Shown: positions 15,605 through 23,366 of the stretch, piece by piece
Numbering within the stretch: position 1 is the first letter of the stretch
Layout: each line of letters starts with the position of its first letter
DNA from: Pseudomonadota bacterium
GTDB taxonomy: Bacteria; Pseudomonadota; Alphaproteobacteria; Reyranellales; Reyranellaceae
DNA: 32,016 nt
NCBI GenBank assembly: GCA_023416135.1
Contig: JAEZIF010000009.1
Location: 1-32,016, forward strand
Reading direction: 5' to 3'
The notes under the pieces: model-generated
Told to the model about the DNA's origin: nothing
Database searches by the model: none
What the model saw: only the letters and a program-made list of their open reading frames with translations
Program-made: the position numbers and the translations under genes

Positions 15605-16996
15605 CTAGCGGCCTTTCGATGGCCGCGTGTTGATATACGCCTTGAGGTCCTGGGCGCGCTGCCAGGCCGGCGTGCCGGCCTGGAGCTGCCGGGTGGCGGC
15701 ATCGGCATGAGTGGCCGCCTCGGATTTGTTGCCGCGCAGCGCCGCCATCTCGGCGCGCGCCAGCGAGGTCATGCCGGGGTTGTTCAGCTTGGAGTAACCC
15801 TCGGCCATCATGCGCCACAAGTCGAAGCTGCCCGGTTCCTGCTGGGAGGCGAGCTCGAGGTTGCGCACCGCCTCACGGTCGTTGTCGGTGTTGTTGGTGG
15901 CGAGTAACGCGCGGGCAAAGTCGATCTTGATCAGCCCCGAGCTCGGCAGGAGCTGGGTAGCCTTGCGGTACGATACCACGCCCTCGGCAGCGCGGCCGTT
16001 CTCGTACAGCATCTGGCCGCGCACTTCGTGGAAGAAGGGATCGTTGGGATATTCCTTGATCAGCCCGTCGATGCCGAGCAGGGCAGACCCCAGCGCGCCC
16101 TTGCGGTACCAGGCGATGGCGCGGGCATAGCGCGCCGGCACCGAGCGGTCTGCCTCGGCGAAGCGAGCGAGCGCGGTGTCGGGCGAGATGAAACCCATCA
16201 GCTTGGCCACCATGCGGTGGTGCATGTTGAGGTTCTGCTGGGTATCCGGCGTATTGACGTAGGGGGACTGCGCGGCCGCCTGCTCGAAGGCGCCGATGCG
16301 CTCGGGTGTCAGCGGGTGGGTTGTCAGGTAGGGATCGCGCCGGTTGATCTGCAGGCGCTCCTCGCGCTGCAGGATTTTCAGGAACTCGATCGTGCCCTTG
16401 GGCGACTGCCCGGTGCGTCGCAGGTAGCTCATCGCCGCCTGGTCAGCGGCACTCTCCTGCGTCTGGGTATAGTGCAGAAACGACATCAGCGATCCCGGTG
16501 CCTTGGGGCCGCCCGCGCCGGTTGTCGAGCCGCCGCCGCCACGGCCGACGCCGCCGCCCGCCATCGCACCACCCGCCATGGCGCCGGCACCCAAGATCGC
16601 CTCGAGGATCTGCAGCGTCGAAAGGCTGCGCAATTCCTCCTGCATGCGGGCGAGATGGCCGCCGGCGATGTGGCCGCTTTCATGCGCCATCACGCCGATC
16701 AGCTGGTTCGGCGTTTCGGTCCGCATGATCAGGCCGGTGTTGATGAAGATGCGCTGACCACCCGCCACGAAGGCGTTGAGCGAGTTGTCCTGGACGATCA
16801 TGATCTCGATGGCGTTGGGATCGAGCCCGGCCGCCCGCCAGACCGGTACGGTGAGGGCGCGAATATTGCTCTCGATCTCCGCGTCGCGGATGAGATTGAG
16901 CCGTTGACCTTGCTGCGCGCGCGCGGCACCAAGCGGCGCCAGAGCGAACAGCGCGAGAGAGAAGAGGGTGATGATGGATTTGAACACGGGCGGCAC
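15605..16996 (-). CDS. Periplasmic M48 metalloprotease with TPR region (BepA-like)
   Basis: A 463-aa secreted zinc protease likely to act in outer-membrane protein quality control. A signal peptide (about 1-28, ending AARAQ) precedes the M48 domain, which has the zinc motif His105-Glu-Ser-Gly-His109 (MAHESGHIAGGHLARM) and third ligand Glu181 (QTQESAADQAAMSYL). A glycine/alanine-rich loop (about 137-168) lies between them. The C-terminal half is helical and TPR-like (repeats around 300-420). Architecture and length match BepA/YfgC. dsbA follows after 14 bp. An M48 gene beside dsbA near aroQ-acc is common in alphaproteobacteria. It is divergent from the GGT-like gene with a very short gap. Confidence 0.92.
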   Translation of the reverse strand: MPPVFKSIITLFSLALFALAPLGAARAQQGQRLNLIRDAEIESNIRALTVPVWRAAGLDPNAIEIMIVQDNSLNAFVAGGQRIFINTGLIMRTETPNQLIGVMAHESGHIAGGHLARMQEELRSLSTLQILEAILGAGAMAGGAMAGGGVGRGGGGSTTGAGGPKAPGSLMSFLHYTQTQESAADQAAMSYLRRTGQSPKGTIEFLKILQREERLQINRRDPYLTTHPLTPERIGAFEQAAAQSPYVNTPDTQQNLNMHHRMVAKLMGFISPDTALARFAEADRSVPARYARAIAWYRKGALGSALLGIDGLIKEYPNDPFFHEVRGQMLYENGRAAEGVVSYRKATQLLPSSGLIKIDFARALLATNNTDNDREAVRNLELASQQEPGSFDLWRMMAEGYSKLNNPGMTSLARAEMAALRGNKSEAATHADAATRQLQAGTPAWQRAQDLKAYINTRPSKGR

Positions 16997-17012
16997 GATC
17001 TCTGGGCAGGCT

Positions 17013-18374
17013 ATGAACGCTGGGCGGCCGCGTCAATCGCGCACCCTCCCGGTGCGGCACGCCCTGGCGCTGGCCGCCCTGTTCATGCTGGCTGCATGTG
17101 GCAGAAGTGAGACCGATCGCGAAACCGAGGCCGCTGCCCAGGCCGCCAATCCCGCCGGCATGTCGCCGGGCAGGGGTGGTCTTTCCCGCGTCATTGCCGA
17201 TAGCGTCAATTCGCCGTTCTCCGCCGTTGCTGCCGACGAAAGCCGTGCCGCAGAAGTCGGTCGCGACATCCTGCTGGCCGGCGGCAATGCGGCTGACGCC
17301 GCGGTCGCCATGTATTTCGCCATGGCGGTCACCTTGCCGTCGGCCGCGAGCCTCGGCGCCTCGGGTGCCTGCATTGTCCACAACGACAAGACCAAGGCGG
17401 CCGAAGCCTTTGTCTTCCCGCCGATCGCCGCATCCGGGACCGTCACCGGCCAGCCTTTCACCGTGCCCTCGGGTGTGCGTGCCATCACGTTGATGCATGT
17501 CCGTCACGGCCAACTGCGCTGGGAAGCGACGGTGGCGCCGGCCGAGCGGCTGGCGCGCTTCGGGGTCCCGGTTTCGCGTGCCCTGGCGCGCGATCTGCAG
17601 TCGGCGGGCGCTACGCTGGGCGGCGATCGCGCGGCGCAGCGCATCTTTGGTGGCGCGATGGCCGAGGGCACGACGCTCACCCAACCCGAGCTCGCGGGCA
17701 CCTTGGGCACGATCCGCCAGCGCGGTGGTGCTGACTTCTTTCAGGGCCAGCTCGCGCGCACGATGTCCGAACAGTTGGGCGGCGCCCTGTCCGTCGACGC
17801 TCTGCGCGCAGCAGTGCCGCAGGCCAGCGCGCCGATGTCCGAGAGTCACTATCGCCGCCGAGTGTACGTCGCGCCGGCGCCGGCCGCAGGTACCTCGGCC
17901 TTGGCGGGCTGGAAAGGCCAGGCGCCCAGCGGACCGACGCCCAGCGACTCCGGCGGCTTCGCGGGCCTCGCTGCCGTCGATGGCAAGGCAGGGGCCGCGG
18001 CCTGCGCCCTTTCGATGGGCCAGACGTTCGGCGCACGCGCCATGATACCGGGCGTCGGCGTGCTCCTGGGGGCGCCGACACCCACTGCCGGCTCGGTCAG
18101 CCCGGTGATCATCGCCAACCCCGGCAACGGCGAGTTCTCCTTCGTCGGCGCGGGCGGCGGCGCGGCAACGGCGGCGCAGGCGACCGGCTACGTGGCTTAT
18201 GCCACCATCGAGAAGGACCAGCCTCTCGCCAATGTGTTGACGTCACGTGCCGGGCAGGGGGGCTGGGTCAATGCCATCGTCTGCCCGTCGGGCCTGCGCG
18301 GCAGCGGCTCGAGTTGCCGCAGCGCCATCGATCCGGCCGGCGCCGGATTGGCGATCGTCGCCACCAGCCGTTGA
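17013..18374 (+). CDS. Gamma-glutamyltransferase-like lipoprotein, probably without the catalytic Thr
   Basis: A 453-aa protein with a lipoprotein signal: HALALAALFMLAAC, lipobox LAAC at Cys29. The N-terminal half follows the gamma-glutamyltranspeptidase (GGT) large subunit (SRAAEVGRDILLAGGNAADAAVAMYFAMAV). The small-subunit region is recognisable by MIPGVGVLLG and GNGEFSFVGAGGG, but where GGTs have the self-cleaving Thr in TTHxSVVD this protein reads DSGGFAGLAAVD, so the nucleophile appears absent. It may be a non-catalytic GGT relative. Start options are ATG 17013 or GTG 17052, which also gives a good signal peptide and leaves more room for divergent promoters. The aminotransferase gene starts 4 bp after its stop. 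Confidence 0.85.
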   Translation: MNAGRPRQSRTLPVRHALALAALFMLAACGRSETDRETEAAAQAANPAGMSPGRGGLSRVIADSVNSPFSAVAADESRAAEVGRDILLAGGNAADAAVAMYFAMAVTLPSAASLGASGACIVHNDKTKAAEAFVFPPIAASGTVTGQPFTVPSGVRAITLMHVRHGQLRWEATVAPAERLARFGVPVSRALARDLQSAGATLGGDRAAQRIFGGAMAEGTTLTQPELAGTLGTIRQRGGADFFQGQLARTMSEQLGGALSVDALRAAVPQASAPMSESHYRRRVYVAPAPAAGTSALAGWKGQAPSGPTPSDSGGFAGLAAVDGKAGAAACALSMGQTFGARAMIPGVGVLLGAPTPTAGSVSPVIIANPGNGEFSFVGAGGGAATAAQATGYVAYATIEKDQPLANVLTSRAGQGGWVNAIVCPSGLRGSGSSCRSAIDPAGAGLAIVATSR

Positions 18375-18378
18375 CGCG

Positions 18379-19530
18379 ATGTCGGGCAAGCTCTCGCGCC
18401 GCGGCAGCGCAGTCGATCCGTTCATCGTCATGGATGTCATGGCGGCTGCTGCCGAGAAGGAGGCAGCGGGCGATACCGTCATCCATCTGGAAGTCGGCCA
18501 GCCCAGCACGCCGGCGCCGAAGAACGCGCTTGCCGCCGCCCACGCCGCGCTCGACAGCGACCGCATCGGCTATGTCGCGGCGCTGGGTATTCCGGCGCTG
18601 CGCGAGCGCATCGCGCGGCACTACCGCGAGGCCTACCGCACGGAAGTGTCGCCCGAGCGGGTGATCGTGACGACCGGGTCGTCGGGCGGCTTTCCGCTCG
18701 CCTTCCTCGCGAGCTTCGATGCCGGCGACCGCGTCGCCCTCGCGGCGCCCGGCTATCCCGCCTATCGCAACATCCTGACGGCGCTCAATCTCGAGGCCGT
18801 CGACCTGTCGACCTCGGCTGCCGACCTCTTTCAGCCCACCGTCGAGGCGCTGAAGAAGGCGGGACGCGTCGATGGTTTGATCGTGGCGAGTCCGTCCAAT
18901 CCCACCGGCACCATGGTGGGGCATGCCGAAATGAAGGCATTGACCGGCTGGTGCGCCGAGAACGGCGTGCGATTGATATCCGACGAGATCTATCACGGCA
19001 TCGTTTACGAGGGCGACACGGTGTCGGCGGTCGAAGTCTCGGACCAGGCCATCGTCGTGAACAGCTTCTCGAAGTACTTCTCGATGACCGGCTGGCGCGT
19101 CGGCTGGCTGGTGGTGCCGCAGGAACTGGTGCGCCCGATCGAACGGCTGGCGCAGAACTTCTTCATTTCCGTGCCGACGCTCAGCCAGCATGCAGCCCTT
19201 GCGGCTTTCGACTGCCGCGACGAACTCGACGGCCACGTGCGCCGCTACCGCCGCAACCGCGACCTGCTGCTGGCCGGGCTGCCCGAGGCGGGCTTCGATC
19301 GATTCGCCCCGGCCGAGGGCGCGTTCTACCTCTATTGCGACGTCGCCCACCTCACCAACGACAGCCGCGACTTCTGCAAGCGCATGCTGGCCGAGACCGG
19401 AGTGGCGACGACTCCCGGCGTCGACTTTGACCGAGCCCGAGGCACCGGCACGCTGCGCATCTCCTTCGCGGGCTCGACTGCCGAGATGCAGGAGGCGGTG
19501 CGCCGGCTCAAGGCGTGGAGGCGGGTATGA
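18379..19530 (+). CDS. PLP-dependent class I/II aminotransferase
   Basis: A 383-aa fold-type I aminotransferase of the aspartate-aminotransferase superfamily. Cofactor residues are visible: Asn174 in SPSNPTGT, Asp202 and Tyr205 in ISDEIYHGI, Schiff-base Lys232 in NSFSKYFSMTGWR and Arg240; an Arg in the C-terminal LRISFAGS would bind the substrate carboxylate. The start at ATG 18379 follows the GGT-like stop by 4 bp; upstream in-frame ATGs lie inside that gene. The stop overlaps the next start (ATGA). The substrate amino acid cannot be inferred from sequence. Aminotransferases beside M48/GGT genes are seen in other alphaproteobacteria. Confidence 0.93.
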   Translation: MSGKLSRRGSAVDPFIVMDVMAAAAEKEAAGDTVIHLEVGQPSTPAPKNALAAAHAALDSDRIGYVAALGIPALRERIARHYREAYRTEVSPERVIVTTGSSGGFPLAFLASFDAGDRVALAAPGYPAYRNILTALNLEAVDLSTSAADLFQPTVEALKKAGRVDGLIVASPSNPTGTMVGHAEMKALTGWCAENGVRLISDEIYHGIVYEGDTVSAVEVSDQAIVVNSFSKYFSMTGWRVGWLVVPQELVRPIERLAQNFFISVPTLSQHAALAAFDCRDELDGHVRRYRRNRDLLLAGLPEAGFDRFAPAEGAFYLYCDVAHLTNDSRDFCKRMLAETGVATTPGVDFDRARGTGTLRISFAGSTAEMQEAVRRLKAWRRV

Positions 19531-20426
19531 GATTCGCCGCGGCTGCGCTCGCCGCGTTCTTGCTGTGGCCGGCGGCGGCCGGGGCCGAAGGCAGGGTCGA
19601 GGCCGCTCAGCGCGAGATGACAGCGGCCTACGCCACGCTTGCCGACAAGCTCAGCGGCGCGGCCAAGGTGCATTTCGAAGACGACCAGGCGCGCTGGCGG
19701 ACGGACCTTCGCGCCTGTGATGTCCAGCCGCCGCGTAAGGCAGAGTGCCTGGAATTCCACTACCGCCAGCGCGCCAGTCTGATCGAGGCCTTTGCCAGAG
19801 GACCTTATCCGTTCATCTCGCAGCAGGCGATCGTGCAATCCGGTGACGGACCGCGGGGGCGGTACCTCATCGATGCTGCGTATCCTCGCTTCGACGGATC
19901 ATCGGTGGATTTCGCCGAGACGAATCGCGTATTCGCCGCGCTGGCACAGACGTCGCTCCTCGACGCCATCGACACGGGTTTCAACTGCGAGATCACCCAG
20001 ACATTTTCGCTCTACCGGCTGGCGCCGTCCGTCGTCTCGGTGACCGTCTGGCGTGAGTGGGTGGGCGGGACGATAAGCATCGATCTTTCCGGCTATCTCG
20101 TCGACCTTTCCACAGGCAGGGTGCTCGAGCCGCAAGAAGTCTTCGTGCCGGATGGCAGGTGGCGCCATCGCCTGGCCGAGCTCGTCAGCCAGGAGCTGGC
20201 CAAGGACCCTCCCTCCAGTGATCGCAGAGGCGAGGCGAGCGACATCGAGTCGATCATGCGAGAGGTCGATGCGCGAGATTTTCTGTTCGAGGGCGACAGA
20301 CTCGTGTTGTCGCTGAGCAAAGTGGCAACCGAGCGTGCTATGAAGGGCTACGAGGTCGAGATACCTTACACGGCGTTGAAAGGCGTCCTGCGTGCCGATG
20401 GTCCGCTCGGGAGCTTATTGAGATGA
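19527..20426 (+). CDS. Exported LprI/DUF3298-like protein, paralog 1
   Basis: A 299-aa exported protein (signal RFAAAALAAFLLWPAAAGA). Residues about 23-85 form a shortened LprI/DUF1311-like helical region (AAQREMTAAYATLADKL, RWRTDLRAC), and the rest is a DUF3298-like beta-rich domain (YPRFDGSSVDFAETN, GYLVDLSTGRVLEPQEVFVPDG, VEIPYTALKGVL). Unlike the next two paralogs it lacks the first two LprI cysteines (only Cys64 and Cys74 remain in that region) and the GGAHG motif. LprI-like domains in other bacteria inhibit lysozyme; that role is not shown here. ATGA overlaps at both ends point to translational coupling with the aminotransferase and paralog 2. Confidence 0.83.
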   Translation: MRFAAAALAAFLLWPAAAGAEGRVEAAQREMTAAYATLADKLSGAAKVHFEDDQARWRTDLRACDVQPPRKAECLEFHYRQRASLIEAFARGPYPFISQQAIVQSGDGPRGRYLIDAAYPRFDGSSVDFAETNRVFAALAQTSLLDAIDTGFNCEITQTFSLYRLAPSVVSVTVWREWVGGTISIDLSGYLVDLSTGRVLEPQEVFVPDGRWRHRLAELVSQELAKDPPSSDRRGEASDIESIMREVDARDFLFEGDRLVLSLSKVATERAMKGYEVEIPYTALKGVLRADGPLGSLLR

Positions 20427-21424
20427 TCAGTCTGGCGAAGTCGGCGGCTGCGATGATTTTGGTGCTGGGTGCCGGCTCCGCGGCCGTCGCGCAGGAGCGG
20501 CCGAGCTTCGATTGCGCCAAGGCCGACAACATCATCGACCGCACGATCTGCAGCAGCGGCGAACTCGCCAAGGCCGACCGGGAGCTGGCGACGGCCTACA
20601 CCGCGCTGCTCGGCAAGCTCGGCAGCGCGGCGAAGGACGAGCTGGTCAAGGACCAGGTACGCTGGATCGTCAACCGCAATCGTGCCTGTCGCTCCGATCC
20701 GGACAGCATCGAGAACTGCCTGAAGAACCGCTACGCGTCGCGCCTCAAGAACCTGCAGGCCTACGCCCAGGGAACCTATCCCGGGATCACCGAACTGACC
20801 CTGGCGAAGCAGGGCAAATTCGGCAAGATCACCTGGTCCTACGACATCACCTATCCGCGGTTCGAGGGCGCCAACGTCGATTTCGCCGCCACCAACAGCC
20901 GCTTCGCCGACGCCGCGAAGAAGCTCACCGATGATTGGGTGCCCAAGACCGACGATGGGCCCGATCGCGAGCAGCAGTGGTACTATGAGCAAGGCTTCAC
21001 CGTCGACCGGCCGCCTGGCGGCAATGCTGCAACCATCACCTCGCACTTCGACAGCTATCGCGGTGGCGCGCACGGCTATGGCGCGACCCGCTGCACCCTG
21101 GTCGACCTGCGCACGGGAAAGGTGGTCGGGCCGCAAGCCGTGTTCACCGCCGGCGAGCAATGGCTTCGCGTCATGACACAGCTCGTCGGTGCCGACCTCA
21201 AGAAGCAGTTCGTCGACAGGCCGGGCTTCGACGACGCGTTGGAGCCCGCCAGCCTCGCCAAGCTGTTGAGCGAACCGAACCGCTATTGCTGGACCGACAA
21301 GCATCTGGAAGTCATCTTCAATTCCTATGATGTCGGGCCTTATGCCGCCGGCCCTTACCAAGTAGAGATTCCCTACGACAAGTTGAAGCCCATCCTGCGA
21401 CCCGATGGATCGATCGCGCGCTGA
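20423..21424 (+). CDS. Exported LprI/DUF1311 plus DUF3298 protein, paralog 2
   Basis: A 333-aa exported protein. After the signal peptide (ending AVAQ) an LprI/DUF1311 domain (about 29-110) carries the four family cysteines Cys31, Cys43, Cys89 and Cys99 and the motif FDCAKADNIIDRTIC ... LAKADRELATAY. A DUF3298/RsiV-like domain (about 135-330) follows, with YPRFEGANVDFAATNSRF, YRGGAHGYGATRCTLVDLRTGK and VEIPYDKLKPIL. LprI is known in mycobacteria as a lysozyme inhibitor; DUF3298 occurs in the RsiV anti-sigma factor, which binds lysozyme. A lysozyme-related role is therefore tempting but is inference. ATGA overlap upstream; the 3' end overlaps paralog 3 by 20 bp. Confidence 0.88.
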   Translation: MISLAKSAAAMILVLGAGSAAVAQERPSFDCAKADNIIDRTICSSGELAKADRELATAYTALLGKLGSAAKDELVKDQVRWIVNRNRACRSDPDSIENCLKNRYASRLKNLQAYAQGTYPGITELTLAKQGKFGKITWSYDITYPRFEGANVDFAATNSRFADAAKKLTDDWVPKTDDGPDREQQWYYEQGFTVDRPPGGNAATITSHFDSYRGGAHGYGATRCTLVDLRTGKVVGPQAVFTAGEQWLRVMTQLVGADLKKQFVDRPGFDDALEPASLAKLLSEPNRYCWTDKHLEVIFNSYDVGPYAAGPYQVEIPYDKLKPILRPDGSIAR

Positions 21425-22364
21425 CCGCGGCGCCGTTGCCGGCGCCCTTCTCCTGGTGCTGGGCGGCACGGCGTCGGCGCAGGCACCCTCGCGTGTCGAT
21501 TGCTCGAAGGCGGCGACGCCGATCGAGCGCGCGATCTGCGCCAAGCCGGAGCTTACCGCCGCCGACCGCAAGATGGCGGCGGCCTATGCGGCGCTCGCGG
21601 GCCGGCTCACCGGCGCCGCCAAGGACCATCTTCTGGCCGATCAGATCCGCTGGCTCGCGAACCGTGCCGCGGCCTGCGCCGTCGAGCCCTCGGAGATGGA
21701 GGAATGCCTGGAGACGCGCGACCGTGACCGCACCCTGCAGCTCGAATGGCTGGGCGAGGCCGCCTATCCGTTCATCAGCGAGCAGGCGATCGTCAAGGCC
21801 GGTAACGTGCGAGGCATCCCGTACATCATCGACGCGAGCTATCCGCAGTTCGACGGCGGTTCGGTCGATTTCGCCAGCGTGAACCGCCAGCTGGCGTCGG
21901 CAACCGGCGAGGCGGCCGAGCGGGTCGTTCCCGGCCCCGATGCCGACAACGACAACGGCAACTACAATGGCGCCGCCTGGCGCTACGAGCAGGCCTTCAC
22001 GCTTTGCAGGCCGGGCCCCAACGCCGTCTCCATCAAGATCAGCTACGACGCCTACGAAGGCGGCGCCCACGGCATCGTCGGTGTGACCGGCATGCTCGTC
22101 GACCTGCGCACGGGCAAGGCGGTGGGACCGGACGGCGTGTTCCTGCCGAACTCGAACTGGCTCAGGGAGATCTCGCGCATCGTCAGCGCCGATATCAACA
22201 CGCCCAACCTCGGCGATATCCTGAAGCAGCCGAACCGCTATGTGTTCCTCGAGGATCGCCTTGAGCTTTCGTTCAATCAGCACGAAGGTGGCCCGTATAC
22301 CGTCGAGATCCCCTACGATCGCCTGCGGCCCCTGCTGCGCATCGATGGGCCGGTTCCGCGATGA
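21405..22364 (+). CDS. Exported LprI/DUF1311 plus DUF3298 protein, paralog 3
   Basis: A 319-aa exported protein with the same architecture as paralog 2. A signal peptide (AVAGALLLVLGGTASAQA) is followed by an LprI/DUF1311 domain with four cysteines (Cys33, Cys45, Cys91, Cys101) and a DUF3298-like domain with YPQFDGGSVDFASVNRQLA, YEGGAHGIVGVTGMLVDLRTGK and VEIPYDRLRPLLRIDG. It shares YPFIS-QAIV with paralog 1 and DLRTGK and VEIPYD with paralog 2, so the three arose by tandem duplication. ATG 21405 lies 20 bp inside paralog 2; no other start keeps a signal peptide. Its stop overlaps the Rid-family start (ATGA). Confidence 0.88.
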   Translation: MDRSRADRGAVAGALLLVLGGTASAQAPSRVDCSKAATPIERAICAKPELTAADRKMAAAYAALAGRLTGAAKDHLLADQIRWLANRAAACAVEPSEMEECLETRDRDRTLQLEWLGEAAYPFISEQAIVKAGNVRGIPYIIDASYPQFDGGSVDFASVNRQLASATGEAAERVVPGPDADNDNGNYNGAAWRYEQAFTLCRPGPNAVSIKISYDAYEGGAHGIVGVTGMLVDLRTGKAVGPDGVFLPNSNWLREISRIVSADINTPNLGDILKQPNRYVFLEDRLELSFNQHEGGPYTVEIPYDRLRPLLRIDGPVPR

Positions 22365-22786
22365 GCGGCCGATCGCTTGTCGTCGCCAACGGACTCTTCG
22401 ACAGCCGGCCGTACGGGTTCGCGCAGGTGACGGTCGTCGCGACGCCGCTTGGCCGCGCCGTGCATGTCTCGGGCCAGGTCGCCTGGGATGCCGACCAGAA
22501 CATCGTCGGACCCGGGGACATCGGCCTTCAGCTCGAGAAGAGTCTCGACAACCTCGCGGCTGCGCTGGCTTCGGTCGGGGCAAGGCTCGAGCAGGTGGGT
22601 GCGCTGCGCCTGTACATCAGGCAGAGCCATATGGGCGAGGGCAGGGCGATCAGCGCCGTGCTGCGGGCGAGATTCGGCGACGACCCGCCATGCTCGACCT
22701 GGATCGGGGTGACGAGCCTCGCCGACGAGCGGTTCCTGATCGAGGTCGAGCCTTCGGTCGTCTTCCTAGACACCACCTCACCCTGA
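22361..22786 (+). CDS. Rid-family (RidA/YjgF) protein
   Basis: A 141-aa member of the Rid family. Typical features are AVHVSGQVAWDADQNIVGPGDI, LEKSLDNLAAALASVGARLEQVGALRLYI and the C-terminal LIEVEPSVVF. RidA proteins deaminate reactive enamines and imines made by PLP enzymes. The active-site Arg of RidA (in PARS) is not present: the aligned segment reads PPCSTWIGV, as in Rid subgroups that lack imine deaminase activity. Its substrate is therefore unknown. It closes the operon with an aminotransferase four genes upstream, which fits nitrogen metabolism, and overlaps paralog 3 by ATGA. Cytosolic, unlike the three genes before it. Confidence 0.88.
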   Translation: MSGRSLVVANGLFDSRPYGFAQVTVVATPLGRAVHVSGQVAWDADQNIVGPGDIGLQLEKSLDNLAAALASVGARLEQVGALRLYIRQSHMGEGRAISAVLRARFGDDPPCSTWIGVTSLADERFLIEVEPSVVFLDTTSP

Positions 22787-22807
22787 GGAACTCGCGCGGC
22801 GCGTTCC
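22787..22807. terminator. Hairpin terminator after the Rid gene
   Basis: Directly after the TGA, GGAAC-T-CGC pairs with GCG-C-GTTCC (22787-22807): a five-base outer stem, one mismatch, a three-base inner stem and a 3-nt loop. TATTCTCT follows on the plus strand. It lies between the convergent Rid and SnoaL-like genes and could end transcription from both sides. It is compact and GC-rich with a weak T-run. Confidence 0.6.
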
Positions 22808-22816
22808 TATTCTCTG

Positions 22817-23296
22817 CTAATGCAGCTTGCGCCGATCGCGCGGCGCGGCGGCTGACGGCGCGGCAGCCGTTGTCTGTCTCGTCTCGATCGGCGGCACCGG
22901 TCCCGAATGATGGCCGATCATGCGCCAGCCATCGCTCTGGCGGGCGAAGGTGTTGGTCGCCATGAGCTGGCCCTCGGGCAGGATTTCGCGGCAGACGACG
23001 ATCGCCAGGCCCGGCCGGCCGATCACCCATTCGCCGACGCAGCGCACCTGGGGCGATTCGGGATGGCGCAGGATGCCGCGCCAGCTCGCCATGATCTCGG
23101 CGCGACCGTGCAACGGCGCCTGGCCGGGGTGCAGGCAGACCATGGCGCCGCTGGCGGCCCAGATCTGGTCCATGCCCGCGACGTCGCGCTCGGCGAAGGC
23201 GCGGTAGAAGGCGCGGTTGGCGGCCAGCACGGCCTCGCGTTCCTCGTCGTCGAATTCCGCCAGGAGTGGCGGCAGGCGCGGTGGCCGACGCGGCAT
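22817..23296 (-). CDS. SnoaL/NTF2-like fold protein
   Basis: A 159-aa protein with an NTF2-like cone fold of the SnoaL/DUF4440 type: AVLAANRAFYRAFAERDVAGMDQIWA (first helices), MVCLHPGQAPLHGRAEIMASWRGIL (core) and TNTFARQSDGWRMIGHHSGPV (last strands). The ending HHSGPVP is often seen in small NTF2-like proteins of this group. The C-terminal 20 residues are low complexity (AAAPSAAAPRDRRK). There is no signal peptide. No catalytic Asp-His pair can be assigned, and no enzyme function is claimed. It is transcribed alone, convergent with the Rid gene and divergent from the acyl-CoA dehydrogenases with 70 bp between them. Confidence 0.82.
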   Translation of the reverse strand: MPRRPPRLPPLLAEFDDEEREAVLAANRAFYRAFAERDVAGMDQIWAASGAMVCLHPGQAPLHGRAEIMASWRGILRHPESPQVRCVGEWVIGRPGLAIVVCREILPEGQLMATNTFARQSDGWRMIGHHSGPVPPIETRQTTAAAPSAAAPRDRRKLH

Positions 23297-23366
23297 TCGT
23301 CCCTCGAAACTCCCCGGTTGCGTGGCATAGGATTAGCCGACACAGAGGAAGCATCCAACCATCGAG

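Noticed and set aside
16968..17012. An upstream ATG at 16968 as the start of the GGT-like gene
   Set aside because: It would overlap the start of the divergent M48 gene and place 30 hydrophilic residues before the lipoprotein signal.
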